Of a stretch of DNA of 64,000 bases, positions 1 to 13,578 are shown piece after piece. The stretch is from Mycogone perniciosa (taxonomy: Eukaryota; Ascomycota; Sordariomycetes; Hypocreales; Hypocreaceae). The notes under the pieces were generated by a model. It ran no database searches and was not told where the DNA came from. It saw only the letters and a list, made by a program, of their open reading frames with translations. The stretch is from NCBI GenBank assembly GCA_025331125.1, contig JAOALB010000072.1:62001-126000 (forward strand). The letters run 5' to 3'. Every line of letters starts with the position of its first letter. Positions within the stretch are counted from its first letter, which is position 1. The translations under genes and the position numbers were made by a program.

Positions 1-2581
1 AAATGCAAATTTAAGATAATAAAAATAAAGTACTTTAGCTTAATTATTATAAGTAATAGTATTAAAATAAACCCTAGGAAAGTGGCTGCGATTATAAATT
101 AGAAAAAACCTTTAAACCTCCGCAAACTCTAATATTTCCTAAGCTTCGCGAATTTCTATTAGCAGTTTATTAAAGACTTCTCCAACATTTATAAACCCTT
201 AAACAGCCTTTTAAGAAAAGATACACTATGAAATTAAATAGAACTCTATACTGCTATATTTAACCGCCTTAAAACCCAGTTTATAACCGCCTTAACCCTC
301 GCCTTTTTTAATTATAATAAAAAGATAGTCTTAGAAATAAATGCCTTAAACTAAATATTTAATAGTATTCTCTCCTAATATAATAAAAATAATATCCTAT
401 AACTAATAGTATATTTTTTATTAAAGCATTTACCCGCTAAATGCAATTATAAAATTTATAATAAAAAACTACTAGCTATTATTAAATTATTAAAAGAATA
501 GCGCTTTAAGCTTTAAAGTATAGAAAATAAATTTAAAATTATTATAGATTATAAAAACTTAAAATACTTTATAACTATTAAAGTATTAAATTAAAAATAA
601 GTCTATTAGTCTGAATTTTTATTTTAATATAATTTCTAGATTATTTATTAGCTTAAATTAAAAGCAGTAAAGCTTAATATATTAAGTAAAAGATTCTAAA
701 ATATTCCAGTAAAGTTAAACTAAGACTATAGCTAATTAAAAGAAAGAAAAAAACTTTACTCCCAGAAAGCTGCTTTAACCCCTATACCTATATTAATATT
801 GCAGGAAGTATAGATAATAAAAACCTTTTCGCTATAATAACCAGCACTTTAATCCTAAACTTAAAGATATTAATTAATAGAATAATCGATAAAGCCTATA
901 AAATATTAAATATAGCAAGTATTATAATATAGGCGCTCTGAGACTTAGCTATTTAATAATAGCCTAAAAGTATTTAAGGTAACTTAAAGGCAGCTATATA
1001 AGACTTTTAAATTTACAGTTACTAAATATATTACTAAAAATAACGTTTCCGTTTATTAATAAATAAAACGAAAATATAAATTATATACTGAATATACTTT
1101 TTTAGGCTAAAAGGATACCTAGGATAAATAAAAACGCTAAACCTCTTTAACTATATATACTAGTAGCCGCGAATATTAGCTAATATTAATATTTTTATTA
1201 AAGGTTATAACCTATACTTTTATATAAAGTTAAGCAGGTCTACTCCTTTAAGATTCCTAAAACTATTACTAGTACTATTCTAGGCCTAAAGTAATATCTT
1301 AGTAAACTATATTATATTACTGCCTAACTATAACTAATAAAGCTTAGTTTATAAAAATATCTTTATAGTGGTATACTGTTTAATAAAGATATACTATTTT
1401 ATCGCTACTTATATATTTAATATTAAAGAATTTATTAATACCTTTATATTATACATTTACGCTTTATATAAAGCCCTAGAAATAATTATATTAAACTAAA
1501 GTACCTAGTTTATATTTAAATTCTAAAAGCAGTTATTTTAATAATTTAAATTCTACTTTAAATATTCTTTAGCCTATTATTTAAAGATTAATAGCTAGAC
1601 TAAATAGTTAAATATAGGGGTAAAGCAGTATTTTAAGTAGTTTATAAGTTTTTATTAAAATAATTAAATAAACTAGTTATTATTTGCAGAGTTTGCTTAA
1701 AATAATTAAATATCTAAAATAATAAAAACTTTACTATTTTTTGCAAATTATAGTTTTCACCTATACTTAAAAGTTAAGCCTTTAAACCTTTACCCGCTAA
1801 ACTTATTTATTACCTAAAAGAGGAGTTTCTATAAAGTAAATACTATAGCTAAGCGTTTTTAATAAATCCTAAATTAATTAAAAGCCTTTACAGTATAATT
1901 AATCGCTTAATATAAGGCTGCAGCCAATATATTAAAGGAAGACTTATATTAATTCGCAATTAGCGAAAAAGTATAGTTAAAGACCGAATACTTTAAAATA
2001 AACCGCCTAATAAAGAAAAGAGATAATAAATAAGTAGGCCTATATAAAATCCTTAATATATACCCCTAAGCCTGCCGACTTAAACTCCTTAGCTGTATCT
2101 GCATTTTCCCTATATTCTATAACTCTATCCTTAAACTACTAACAGTCAATAAAGCAGGCTAATAAATATATCTGCTAGGATAAAAAGCTATTAATAAACG
2201 AGAGAATAAAAATATACAGGAATAAATCCTTAAAAGAGATAATAAAATAAATAAAATAGTAGAAAAGTGGGAATTTAATAATATCCTTGACTATTATAAT
2301 AAAAATAGCCTATACTATTATATAGCCTAGAAACACTATATATTAAGCTGGCAACCCGCGAAAGACTTTAAAAGACAAGATACTGCCCTTTTAAAATACT
2401 ATATAAAAAACCCCGATAAGCCTGGCCTGCCTGCCTAGGTTAAAAAGAGGAAGATAACCAACCAGCCAGACCCGCGACGCAGCAGCCGCTTATAACAGAA
2501 TTAATATAATAAGAGGATTAGAATATATATAGTCTTAGAATAGCTATTAAAGGGTAAATAGAGTTTAAAAGGGGGGGGTAC
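1..2581 (+). mobile_element. Ty3/gypsy chromovirus relic, 3' part of pol (RIP-degraded)
   Basis: Extremely AT-rich sequence with no long ORF. Reading through many stops on the plus strand shows RNase H-like text near 430-520 (a CNYKIYNKKLLAII-like stretch), a following TDYKNLKYF-like segment near 550-590, integrase-like sequence further on, and a chromodomain-like tail near 2230-2440 (EKWEFNNILDYY... then KNPDKPGLPAW). That order matches the end of a chromoviral gypsy polyprotein. A poly-G purine tract at about 2568-2580 directly precedes an LTR, as expected of a polypurine tract. The 5' half lies outside the window. Nearly all damage looks like C-to-T or G-to-A, so the copy is dead. Confidence 0.75.
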
Positions 2582-2743
2582 TGTCACGGCACTAAACCTG
2601 CCCTCTAATGACTCATCAGCATTATATGCGTCCTTACGTAATAGCTTGGTCTTACACCTCCGAACCATATTCTTATAGCTTCTTGCCTTGTTCAAGGCAC
2701 AACAAAGATATTACCTTAACCCGCTGTTCCGTGTGCCGTAATA
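2582..2743 (+). repeat. 3' LTR of the leftmost gypsy relic
   Basis: A 162-bp block begins TGTCACGGCAC just after the poly-G tract and ends GTGCCGTAATA, the inverted repeat of its start apart from two transition-type changes. Its interior is visibly less AT-rich than its surroundings. The matching 5' LTR would lie left of the window. The terminal inverted repeat makes the boundaries fairly firm. Confidence 0.7.
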
Positions 2744-5700
2744 ATAATTATAAATACTTTTTAGTTAAAAGTATTATAGTTTAACTTTATACTATTAAAT
2801 TTATAAGATTAAAATATAATAAAGTAATATTTAGCTTTATTATTTGGCTATAATAGTATTTCTACTATAGTATATTTAAAATGTATGTATGTTAATGTAA
2901 ATAGGTAGTTTTAGTTTAAAGTATTAAAATAGTAGTACTTTTTAAAAGGTTCACTTTAACTGCTTAAATACCTGCTTTTTATCCTTATTTAATTAAACAA
3001 AATCTAGTTTTCTGTTTCTTTACTTTTTTTAATAGAGTTATTAATAGTATAGTAATATATAAATACCCTATAATAAAGCAGTAATAGAAATTATAAAATT
3101 TAATAAAAACTTAAATCTCTTTATATAAAGATAATTTTAGTTATATTATAATAATATTTATTTAATAAAGGTGTATTAATACTTTAATAATTAAGATTAT
3201 ACATTTTAAAAGCTTTAGCTTATTTCAATAAAAGGTATATTCTAAAAGCTTTATATATAGTAGTACTTTATAAAGCTACTTAAAAACCTATTAAATATAG
3301 CTTATATACTTTCTTTAAGTTTTAAAGAATACTAGAATATTATTTAAATAAATAATATATATAATATTAAATAACTTATATAATACTTTATAAATATAAT
3401 ATTAAAAAGTAATAAAGCTTTTAATTGAATTAAAGGTATAATTAAATATTTATAATAGCTATAGTATATATAGAATAAAGTTTTTTATTTATTTTATTCT
3501 TTAATGCAAATCTAGTAATATACTTTATTTATATTAATTTTAATAAAGTATTAAATTCTAAAAATATAATCTAAAGTCTTTAAGATTCAAGGTAATAGGT
3601 AATAATTCTTTTCTATTGGTTTATTAAGTTTATAGTAATCTATATAAAGTTTAAAGGTATTATCCTTTTTAAAATGAATAAAATATATATATTTACAGGG
3701 CTTTTTAAAGGGTATATGCTGTTTTTTTTTAAATATATTAACTAAATATTCCTAGAGATTTTATAAATTTATAAAAGAAAGTAAATATATACTACTATAT
3801 AATAGGTTTACTTTAAACAGTAAGTTAATAGTTTAGTTAATAGATTTATATTTTATGATAAGCCTAGTATAACAGTAACTAAATATATCTATTAAATGTC
3901 AAAGTTTTTAAAGGGTTTTGGTAGGCTTTTATTCTTTCATTATTTTATCTTTATTTAATAGTAGTAAATATGTAAGCTAATAAATTACTATAAATATATA
4001 TATTTAGTTTTCATAAAGCTATTAGAATTTATAAAGCTATATAATTTTATTTATTTATTATAACTATTTACACTACTAGTATTACTTTTATAGGCTTAAG
4101 TATATATAGTAATAGATTAATATTAATATATTAAGTAGGATAAGGCTTTTTTTAACCATTAAGTTTTAATTAATTGCAATATATATTTCAGTAATTTACT
4201 TACTTATCCCCTTTAAATTCATAAATTATAAAAAGATTTTAAATACTTTATATTAAAAGATCTATAACTTCCTTATAACTTTAAAGGTTAAGGTTAATAT
4301 TTAAGTTAATTAAAGCCTTTATTTATACGTAAATATAATCCTAATAAACTTAACTTTAATGCTATTATTAAAATGTATATATATTTCAATAGCATTTCGC
4401 TTATATATTATTATAAGTATATAAAAGTATATTTTAACCTTTATATTTATTATATTAATTAAATTTAAGTTATTTACTTTAACTATTAATTATTTCTTTA
4501 GTCTTTAATTCGTTAAGTATAATTAGTTAAAAGGTACTTAATACTATTATAATAAAAGTAATAAAGTTTAAAGCTATTCCCTTTATAGGAGGTAAAGATC
4601 TTTTTCAAGTAAATTGCAGTATTATTATTTAAGTAATTCATTAGTAAATTATAATAGTATTAGCGAAGTATATTATAATTTAATATTTTTAATATATCTT
4701 TATTTTCTTTTTACAGATAATTTAAAGGAGTTTTAAATATAGGTTATAAGTAAAACTATTTCTTTTTAAATATTGAAAATATCTTTGTAATATAGGCAGA
4801 TATAATTTTAAAGCTTAATGAAGAGTTTTATATAATAATAAAGGGCTTATTGATTTTTGCCTTTATAAAGGAAGTATTTCTTTAATAAATTTAGGTAAAT
4901 ATAAAAGTCTTTTAATATTTAACTCTTTATTAAAAAGTATTTTAAAAAAGAGTTAAAGTAGATTCTTAATAGGTGATATCTTTTAAAAGGGTTTTACTTT
5001 ATTTTATAAAAAGTAATTAATTAGTTTTATAGACTACTTTGTACTCTTTTCTTTATTTATTAAAGGATTACCTTTAGCTTAATTAATATTTACTATTAAT
5101 ATTATTAAAGACTAATAAAATATATTAAATATCTTTATAGTATTTCTTTAAACTATTATTAAAAGCCCATTAAAGGTTATTAAATTATTTACTATAGGTA
5201 TAAAGTTTATAGGTACAGTAAAGCTATATAATATTCTTTACTTTAATTTCTCTTTTACTATTATTAAATGAATAGCTTAAGTATTAATAGTATTGTAGGT
5301 AAAAAGTATATATTAATATAAAATTACTTAAAGATTTAAAGTTTATTAAAGAATTATATATTTAACTTAAAGTCTTTTATAGTATAAGGGAAAAAGGCTA
5401 TTTGATTACTTAGTCATTGTGCCTTTTATATAAAGGTGCTACCATCTTTATTAAAGTTTATTATTAAATTAATTATTATAGATTATATTTTTACCATTTT
5501 AATTTAAATAATTGAAGGAGAAGTTAAGGAATTATAGAAATAAAGCTATAATAGTTAATATATATAAGAGGGTAAAAGTATATTAAGACTTTGAGTTAAA
5601 AGAAAAAGGGAAAGGAATAGATGTTGCTTTATATATAATATTAAGAGTATATTTAAAGGGAAGGCTAAGGGATTTATATATAATATACCGTTAACTAAAT

Positions 5701-6990
5701 ATATAGCCTTTAAGGTTTTATTAGGATCTTTATTAAAAGTGTTTCTTATTATAAGCATATACCTTTATATTTAAATAAATATAAACGGAACTATTTTAAA
5801 GCTTGCCTTTTTTATATATATATAAATTAAATAATACTTTAAAGTATATAAATTAAAAGGTTATAAATAGATTAATAAATATATTTAAAGTTATAAGCGT
5901 TTTAAGTAATCTATAAGTTAAAAGTATAAAAGTTATAATATAAATTATTAATATAAGTCCTATATATAACTTTAATATAATATTATTTATAAATAAATGA
6001 AAGTAATAGTTCTATAACTTTATACTTTTTCTTAACGAAGTTATTAATAGATTTATAATTAAATTAAAATACATTTTATATATATAGCTATTATATCTAT
6101 ATATTTAGTAATGCTATAAAGCTATTTTAAATAAAGAAGGATTTAAAGGAAACCTTAAAAGCTTAATAAAACATTTAATTAAATATATTATCAGTAATAT
6201 ATAATATATTAAATTACTGTATTTAATAGAAGTACCTATTATAAAGAATATATATTTGAATAAAATTACCTTTTTAAATGATAAAAAGGGAAGTATAAAT
6301 AAACTGTTTATAGTTAAATTGAATAAATTATTTACTGAAGTTAAAAAAACCATTAAAGTTTTAACTTTCTTTACTATATATTTTTAGAATAAAAAATACC
6401 TTTATATAAGTTGTAAAAAAGGAAGTATAGTCTTAAAAGTAAAATTATATAAAGTATTAAAGTTAATTTAATAAACACTTTAAATAGACTATTAATATAT
6501 TTAACAAGACCCTTTAATTTTTAAACATTAAAGGCTATTTTAAAAGAAATTAATCTTTATATATAACACTTATATATGAATAAAAGCTTTAAATAATACT
6601 TTTAAAAGTAATTGACCTTTTTTTAAAGAAGTTAATAAAGAAATAACTCTATATATTAAAGGTATATTATCTAATAAAAAAGGACAAACTATAATACTTA
6701 ACTATAACTTAATATATAAAAGGTTTATCTTTTCTTTTAGTAAAAAGTAGATTTTAAAGGAAAGGTTAACTAATAATGTTTTAAATAGTAAAATAATAGT
6801 TAATACTTATAAAAGTATAAGGCTTTAAAAGATATAATTAATAATAAAGGTTAATGAATCTTTTGAATATATAAGATTACAATATATAGTTTAAATACTA
6901 CTTTTAAAAATAATAGATTTAATATATATTTTATAATTATATAACCTTTTAATTTAATATGATATTAACTACTATTAAGTTCATAAAAGT
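2744..6990 (-). mobile_element. Ty3/gypsy relic on the minus strand, with RT remnant
   Basis: Very AT-rich DNA without credible host ORFs; the few 60-80-codon frames are low-complexity Leu/Ile/Tyr runs. On the minus strand near 3590-3680 a reverse-transcriptase fragment can be read (KKDNTFKLYIDYYKLNKPI), matching the RT palm entry motif of gypsy elements. Both ends are unclear and no LTR was recognised. The sequence around 5680-5760 recurs at 9765-9840, so at least two copies of this family are present. The right boundary is approximate. Confidence 0.55.
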
Positions 6991-9350
6991 TGATAAATAA
7001 TAAATTAAACAGTATTATAATAGTAGTTATTATTTTAAATATAATAATAAATGAAAAAAGCTTTTTCTTTGAAAAGGTATTGTTTTTTATAAATATACTT
7101 TTTATTAAAAAGATTGAATAAAACAATTAAAAAATTAAAAAAGATTTATAAAATCTTTATATTAAATTAAGTTCAAATAGATTATATATAATAAAACTAA
7201 TTCTTTATATATAAAAAGAATTTAAAACGAAATAGTATATTTTCTTTATATATTTATTACTTTAATATTAGAATTTAACTTTGAATTAAAATAAAAGAAT
7301 ATTAAAAATACTTTTTTTAATACTGTAAATAATAAAGGAATTTAATAATAGAATAAAAGAATTTAAATTTTAAATGAACTTTGAAAGAATATAGTTATAA
7401 AAGTCTATTAATATCTAGTATATAGATATAAAAGTATTTATAAGATATATAAGTAAATTTAAAGATCTTTTAAATTTTAAAGGCTGAAAAAAGTAATATA
7501 AGATATTATTTTTTATTATATAATTTAGAAAATAGTTGAAATTCTAAAATATAAACTATACAGTAAACTTTAACTTTTATTAATATTAAAATAACTATAA
7601 AAGTTAATTTTATTGGACTTTATTATTAAACTCTTATTATTTATTAAATTAAAAATAAAAGTTAAATATAATAGTATTTTAGTAATTATAGATTAATTTC
7701 TTAAATACTTTTATTTCCTTTTATATAAAAAAGTAATAAATACAGAAACATTAATTTATATATTCTTATAATTTATTGCAGCTGATTATATAGTTTTAAC
7801 TAAAATTATTTCTAACTAAAGATTAACCTTTATATTTAAATTCTAATAAATATTTATAAATTAATTAAATATAAATTATAAGCTTAATACTATATATTAC
7901 CTATAAATAAATAAATAAATAAAATATATAAATTAGGTTCTTAAACCCTATTTAAAAAGTTATATTAACTTTAATTAAAATAATTAAATAAGGAAGTTAT
8001 TAATTATATAAATATCCTATAATAGCGATATTTTAAAGTTAACTAGACTTAGCTTTATATACATTAACTATACCTTTATATTAGATATATATAAAGCGCT
8101 AAAGAAAGGCCTATATATTAATAAAGTATAAATTAAAGCTAAACATATAAAGCAGTTATATAAAGAAATATAAATATACCTTTACTTTATATAAAAAGGA
8201 ATAAAGACATATACTAATAAATATAAATCAAAGGGATTAATCTTTAAAAAAAGATAGAGTTTATTTATATTAATATTTATTAACAAGAAACTATAAATAT
8301 TAAAATAATATAATTAAGCGATAAATTAGATTTCAAGAAACTTAAACTTTATTTATTTAAAAAGGTTATTTTAAAAGTTATTTATAAATTTATATTACTA
8401 AATAGTATTTAAATTTACCTAGTATTTTATATTTTACTATTTAAGAAAGTATTATAAAATAAATTAAAAAATAATTTAATTATAAATTTAATTAAAGTTT
8501 TACTAATTAAAGAAAAATATAGAGTTAAAAGAGTTAAAGCTATAAAAATAGAAAATAATAAATGCTAGTATTTAATAAAAAGAAAAAACTATAAAGAAAA
8601 ATATAACTTTTAAAAACTTAAAACATACTTTAAGCACTTTTAAATAACCCTGTAGTAATTTTACTAAAACTAAAGCCTTTTAATAAAAGGTTTAATAAAG
8701 TATTAAAAGTAAAAGAATTAATACCTTAAAAGTCCTAAACCTTTAAAAGGACTTTTAATTCCTGCTGCTTTAAATCTTTTAGTTTATTTAAAGACTTTAA
8801 ACTATACTTAACTATTTCTCTACCTTTAATCTATAGCTATCATTTCTAATAATAAAGATACTTTAAGCAGTCTAAAGCTTTATTTATCTCCGCCTAGGCC
8901 TTATAAAAGGCCTTACAATAAATTAATAAAAGTTTTTCTGCTAACTATTTAATAGAATTAAAATATTATAACTTAAAAATAATACTTAATACTAAAAAAT
9001 GGTTTTTAGCTATAATATTAAAGGAAAGACTTTAAAAGAATATATAAAAACTTTATATAACCCCTATACTATTATATAAACAGTTAATATAAATATATTT
9101 ACTATATTTTAAAGAGTAATCGCTTATATAACATTTTAGGCTGCGAGAAAGATAATAAAAATAAAGTATAATATTAAAACTGTTAATATTAATTAAATCT
9201 ATAAATTTATAATAATAGAAAAATAGCTTAATATAAATAGGCTATAAGTTATTAAATATAATAAATAGTTAAGAAAAAGGATATTATATATAGAAATAGG
9301 GAAGGGATTAAAAATAGGTCTTAAAGATGAAACTAATAGGAGGGGGATAT
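6991..9350 (+). mobile_element. Ty3/gypsy relic (integrase part) ending in a polypurine tract
   Basis: Plus-strand degraded pol. The stretch at 7370-7700 is closely similar to 12780-13130, and 7740-8600 is similar to 20900-21860, so it is a second copy of the outer element described to the right. It ends in a purine-rich tract (aataggagggggat, about 9335-9348) immediately before an LTR. The 5' LTR and gag were not recognised and the left boundary is approximate. This copy keeps the undisrupted version of the site where the nested element inserted in the other copy (around 7730-7745). Confidence 0.65.
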
Positions 9351-9760
9351 TGTATTATAACTTAACTATATCGAAACCTAGGTTATAGGGATATAAGGGA
9401 ATATTGGTTATATTAATTAATGATTAGTAAATAATTACTGTATTAAAGGTAATTACTTAAATGTTTACTATATTAAAAAGTATAATTATTTACTTAATTA
9501 TTATATTATTATAGTAATTATAGTAATGCTTACTAGGATATTAATAATTATATAAGGATTTCCTTTATATATATATAACTGGCTTATTACTTATTTAATA
9601 TAGTTATTTAAATAGTTATTAATAAATTACATTTACTAAAACTATTTATTTTATAGAATTATAATTATATTACATTACTTAGTATTTATCTTTAACCTCT
9701 CTATTAATATAAACCTATAAACCTTGGTTTAACTGTTAGGAACTAACCTGGATTATTACA
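9351..9760 (+). repeat. 3' LTR, family shared with 13169, 20492 and 22611
   Basis: About 410 bp beginning TGTATTATAAC after the purine tract and ending CCTGGATTATTACA. It is the reverse complement of the LTR at 13169-13578 with heavy C-to-T/G-to-A divergence, for example ATCCGGGTT there reads as AACCTGGAT here. Edges are good to about 2 bp. Confidence 0.75.
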
Positions 9761-10410
9761 GTTATATATAATATACCTTTAAGTTAATATATAGCTTTTA
9801 AAGTTATACTAGAATCTTTATTATAAGTCTTTTTTATTATAGTTTTTAAGTAAATAATTTTAATAAAGGGTTATATAATATATTAAAACACAGTAAATTA
9901 AGATTTTAAATACTATAATTATAGTAATATAAATAATACTATTAAGTATTATTTAAAAAAGGGATTTAGTTAAATAAATATATTTAATAAACTTTAATAT
10001 ATTTTATATATATTATTATTACTTAAATAATATAAGAATTAAAGAATACTATAAATTATTTAATTATATTACTAATAATTAAAGTTATTAATAATTACCT
10101 TTATATAATTAAGAGCTATAATAGCTATAAGTAATATTAAATAATAAAAGGGGAAAAAAGCTATTATATAATATTAAACTTACTTATATAACTTTATATA
10201 TTTTTATTATTATATTTTAATTATATTTCCTTAGTATATAACTATTACTATTATAATAATTACTATAAGTTATTAGAACTTAATTTATAAAGTTATATAA
10301 TATACTGCTATAATTAATTATATATATATATTTAAAAAGTAGTTATTAAAATATATATAAAATCACTAAATAATTAAAAATATATTTAGGATATTAAAGG
10401 ATATATTTAT
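9761..10410 (-). mobile_element. Fragment of the same repeat family as 2744-6990
   Basis: AT-rich, no ORF. Its first 80 bases resemble the stretch at 5680-5760 on the same DNA strand, indicating that the preceding plus-strand element sits beside or inside another copy of that minus-strand family. Nothing else is readable. Confidence 0.4.
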
Positions 10411-10684
10411 TGTTGGGTTAGGTAGGCTAAAGACCTACCACTTATCAGCGCTTATCAGCGCTAGGGAGCTCTTATCTGCTTATATAGCAGATACCAGCTG
10501 ACATATACATCGCGTAAGCGATGTGTTAGACTGTATAGGCGCTTACAACGCATACATTCTACGTTTTCCTTTCTATTAGCTATATGTATATATAGCGAGG
10601 CCATTACGGCATATTCATTACTAGAATCAAGCTTCATTCCCATTTCTCTCTATGCTCCACATAGCTGTGCCGCGCTCCGCGACA
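10411..10684. repeat. Probable solo LTR of a different, younger family
   Basis: A 274-bp island with near-normal base composition in AT-rich surroundings. It starts TGTTGGGTTAGG and ends CGCTCCGCGACA, the TG...CA form of an LTR, and contains short inverted repeats (agcgcttatcagcgct). A TTATT-like word lies at both flanks but the exact target duplication is ambiguous. It lacks any internal region, so it is read as a solo LTR inserted after most RIP had occurred, or too small to be targeted. Confidence 0.5.
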
Positions 10685-13168
10685 TAATTTTATTGCACCT
10701 ATAACTATAAATCGCCTATAATTACTTTAAAAAAAGAAAACTAAATTATATTAATTTTATTAAGTAAAAAGAGGAGCCTTTATATATAATAACAGATAAG
10801 TTAAGTAAAAGATTAATTATTTTAAATTTAAAATCGCTAAATGTAAAAGAGTAGTTTTTTATAATATAGCGAATATAGATAAATATAATATTATTTTTAG
10901 TTATCTTTAATTAAAATGCAATAACCCTAATATTAACTAAAAGAATAGCTAGCTTTATTAGCGTAATAATAAAGCTCCTTTAGCAATTAAAATTATTAAA
11001 AAGGCTTTAGCTGCAGGGCAGAAATCTTATATAAAACCCTTAAATATACTAAAAAAGAAAATTAAAAAAGTTACCTTTAATTTAACTATAAAAATAATCT
11101 ATTTAAAAATAAAATTTAAATAAAGTAAAGGGAAAAATAAATAAATTTAAAAAATAATTGCCTTTTTATAAAAACAGTAGTATTATTAAAACAACTATAA
11201 AATATCTTTAAAAAATACTGGAAATATAATAAACTATTTAAAGAAATATTTAATATAAAACTATTAGAATACAGCTAATAAGACTATATAATTAAATTTA
11301 AAGATAATATAAATATTATTTTTTATAAGATTTATAACCTATATAAAAAAGAGCTTAAAAGCCTATATAATTATTTAAATAATATATTAATTAAAAGGTA
11401 TATTTAACCCTTTTTATTAAAAGTAAACTATCCTATTATATTTATATTAAAAAAAACGTAAGCTATAGTTAATTATAAACTATTAATAGTTTAATAAAGC
11501 TATTATTAAAGATAAAACTCTATTATTATTAATTATAGAACTATAAAATAGACTATATAAGAAAAGATTGTTTATAGCGCTAGACTTTAAAGGCGTTTAT
11601 AACCTTATTTAAATTAAAGAAGGATATAAATAAATAATCGCGTTTTAAACTAAATATAGCTTATTTAAATACCTAATTATATATGTTAGCTTTATTAATA
11701 CCTTTATAATATTTTAAAAGATAATTAATAATATATTAAAAGAGTACTTTAATATCTTTATAGTTATTTGCTTAAATAGTATTTTAATCTTTTTAAATAC
11801 CTTTAAAGAATATAAAGTATATATCTATAAAGTATTATAAATATTATAAAATATTAAACTATTTATAAAATTAAAAAAGTATAAATTCTATATATAAAAG
11901 GTTACTTTTTTAAAGTATATTATTACCTTTAAAGAAATTTATATAGATTTACTAAAAGTATAAGCGGTATAAGACTAGCCTATATTTATAATAATTAAAG
12001 AAGTTTAAAGCTTTTTAAAATTTATTAACTATTATTAATAATTATTAAAGGCTATAAAAGTATTATATAAACCTTTTATAAATTTATTAAAAAAGATTAA
12101 AAGTTTCTATAAATATTAAATATATAAAATATATTTAATAAACTTAAACAGCTTATCTCAGAGAAATTTATATTTATTATATTTAATTTATTTAAAAAAA
12201 TAAAAGTTAAAATAAATACTTTTAATTTTACTATAAAAGCTTAATTTAATTAAAAAAATAAAAATAGTAAACTATACCCTATTACCTTTTACTTTAAAGC
12301 ACTATATAGCGTAAAACCAAACTATTTAATATATAATAAAGAATTCTTTACTATTATTCTTGCATTTAAAGAATAGCAATATTACCTATTAAAAGGAATA
12401 TATAAAGTTAAAGTATATATTAACTATAAGAATATTATATACTTCGCGACTGTTTAATAACTCTTTAAAAGGCAGGTTTATTATATAGAATACCTTTTAA
12501 AATTTAATTATATTTTAATCCACTAAAAAGGATTTAAAAATAAATAAATTGATATATTTAATAGATAAATTAACTATAATTAAAAAAAGATTAAATATAC
12601 TAGGCAGATCTTAAAACAGACCTTTAAAGGATATTACTAATAAATAGTATTTTAAATTATATATAAAGTATTTGATAATAATATTACACTTTAATATATT
12701 AAAGAGCATTATATTACTTAAAATAATAATAGATTCCTAAAGGATATAGAATTTAATCATAAAGGAACCTAATAATAAAATAAAAAGATTTAAATTTTAA
12801 ATAAACTTTAGAAAAATATAGTTATAAAAGTTTATTAATACTTAGTATATAGATATAAAGGTATTTATAAGACCTGTAAATAAATATAAAGGTATTTTAA
12901 GTTTTAAAGGCTTAAAAAAGTAATATAAAATATTATTTCTTGCTATATAATTTATAAAATAGTTAAACCTTTAAAATATAAACTATATAGTAAACTTTAA
13001 CCTTTACTAGTACTAAAATAACTATAAAAGTTAATTTTATTAAACTTTATTGTTAAACTACTATTATCTATTAAAGTAAAGTTAAAGATTAAATATAATA
13101 GTATTTTAGTAATTATAGATTAATTTACTAAATACTTTTACTTTTTTTTATATAAAGAAGTAATAAAT
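10685..13168 (+). mobile_element. Outer gypsy element, left part (protease/RT/RNase H/integrase relic)
   Basis: Degraded plus-strand pol. Protease-to-RT text is visible from about 10800. The RT core reads across 11440-11860 (YGLFEY, then an ICLNSILIF remnant of the YxDD region), RNase H near 12340-12460 and integrase near 12780-13160. It is cut at 13168 by the nested minus-strand element and resumes at 20899, where the reading matches the uninterrupted relative at 7740. All domains carry many stops. Confidence 0.7.
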
Positions 13169-13578
13169 TGTAACGATCCGGGTTAGTTCTTAACAGTTAA
13201 ACTAAGGTTTATAGGTTTATATTAACAGAGAGGTTAAAGATAAATACTAAGCAGGGTAATATAGTTACAATTCTATAAAACAGGCAGTTCTAGTAAATGT
13301 AATTTATTAATAACTGTTTAAGTAACTATACTAAATAAGTAATAAGCCAGTTGTATATATATAAAGGAGATTTATATGCGATTACTAATATTCTAGTAAG
13401 CGTTATTGCGATTACTGCGATAGTGCAGTAATCGAGTAAGTGATTACACTTCTTAGTGTAGTGAGCGTTTAAGTGATTACCCTTAGCGCAGTAATTATTT
13501 ACTGATAATTGGTTGGCATAACCGATATTCTCCTGTATCCTCGTGACCTGGTCTTCGATATAGCCGGGTTGTGATACG
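13169..13578 (-). repeat. 3' LTR of the nested minus-strand gypsy element
   Basis: Starts TGTAACGATCCGGGTT and ends GTTGTGATACG, followed by atatccccctcc, which on the minus strand is a purine tract running into the LTR. It is near-identical in layout to 20492-20898 and better preserved (more C and G retained). The five bases to its left (TAAAT, 13164-13168) recur at the far end of the element. Confidence 0.85.

Noticed and set aside
5555..6353. Minus-strand ORFs of 67-79 codons in the AT-rich block
   Set aside because: Leu/Ile/Tyr-rich translations of AT-rich DNA with no motif; they do not line up with the readable RT frame.
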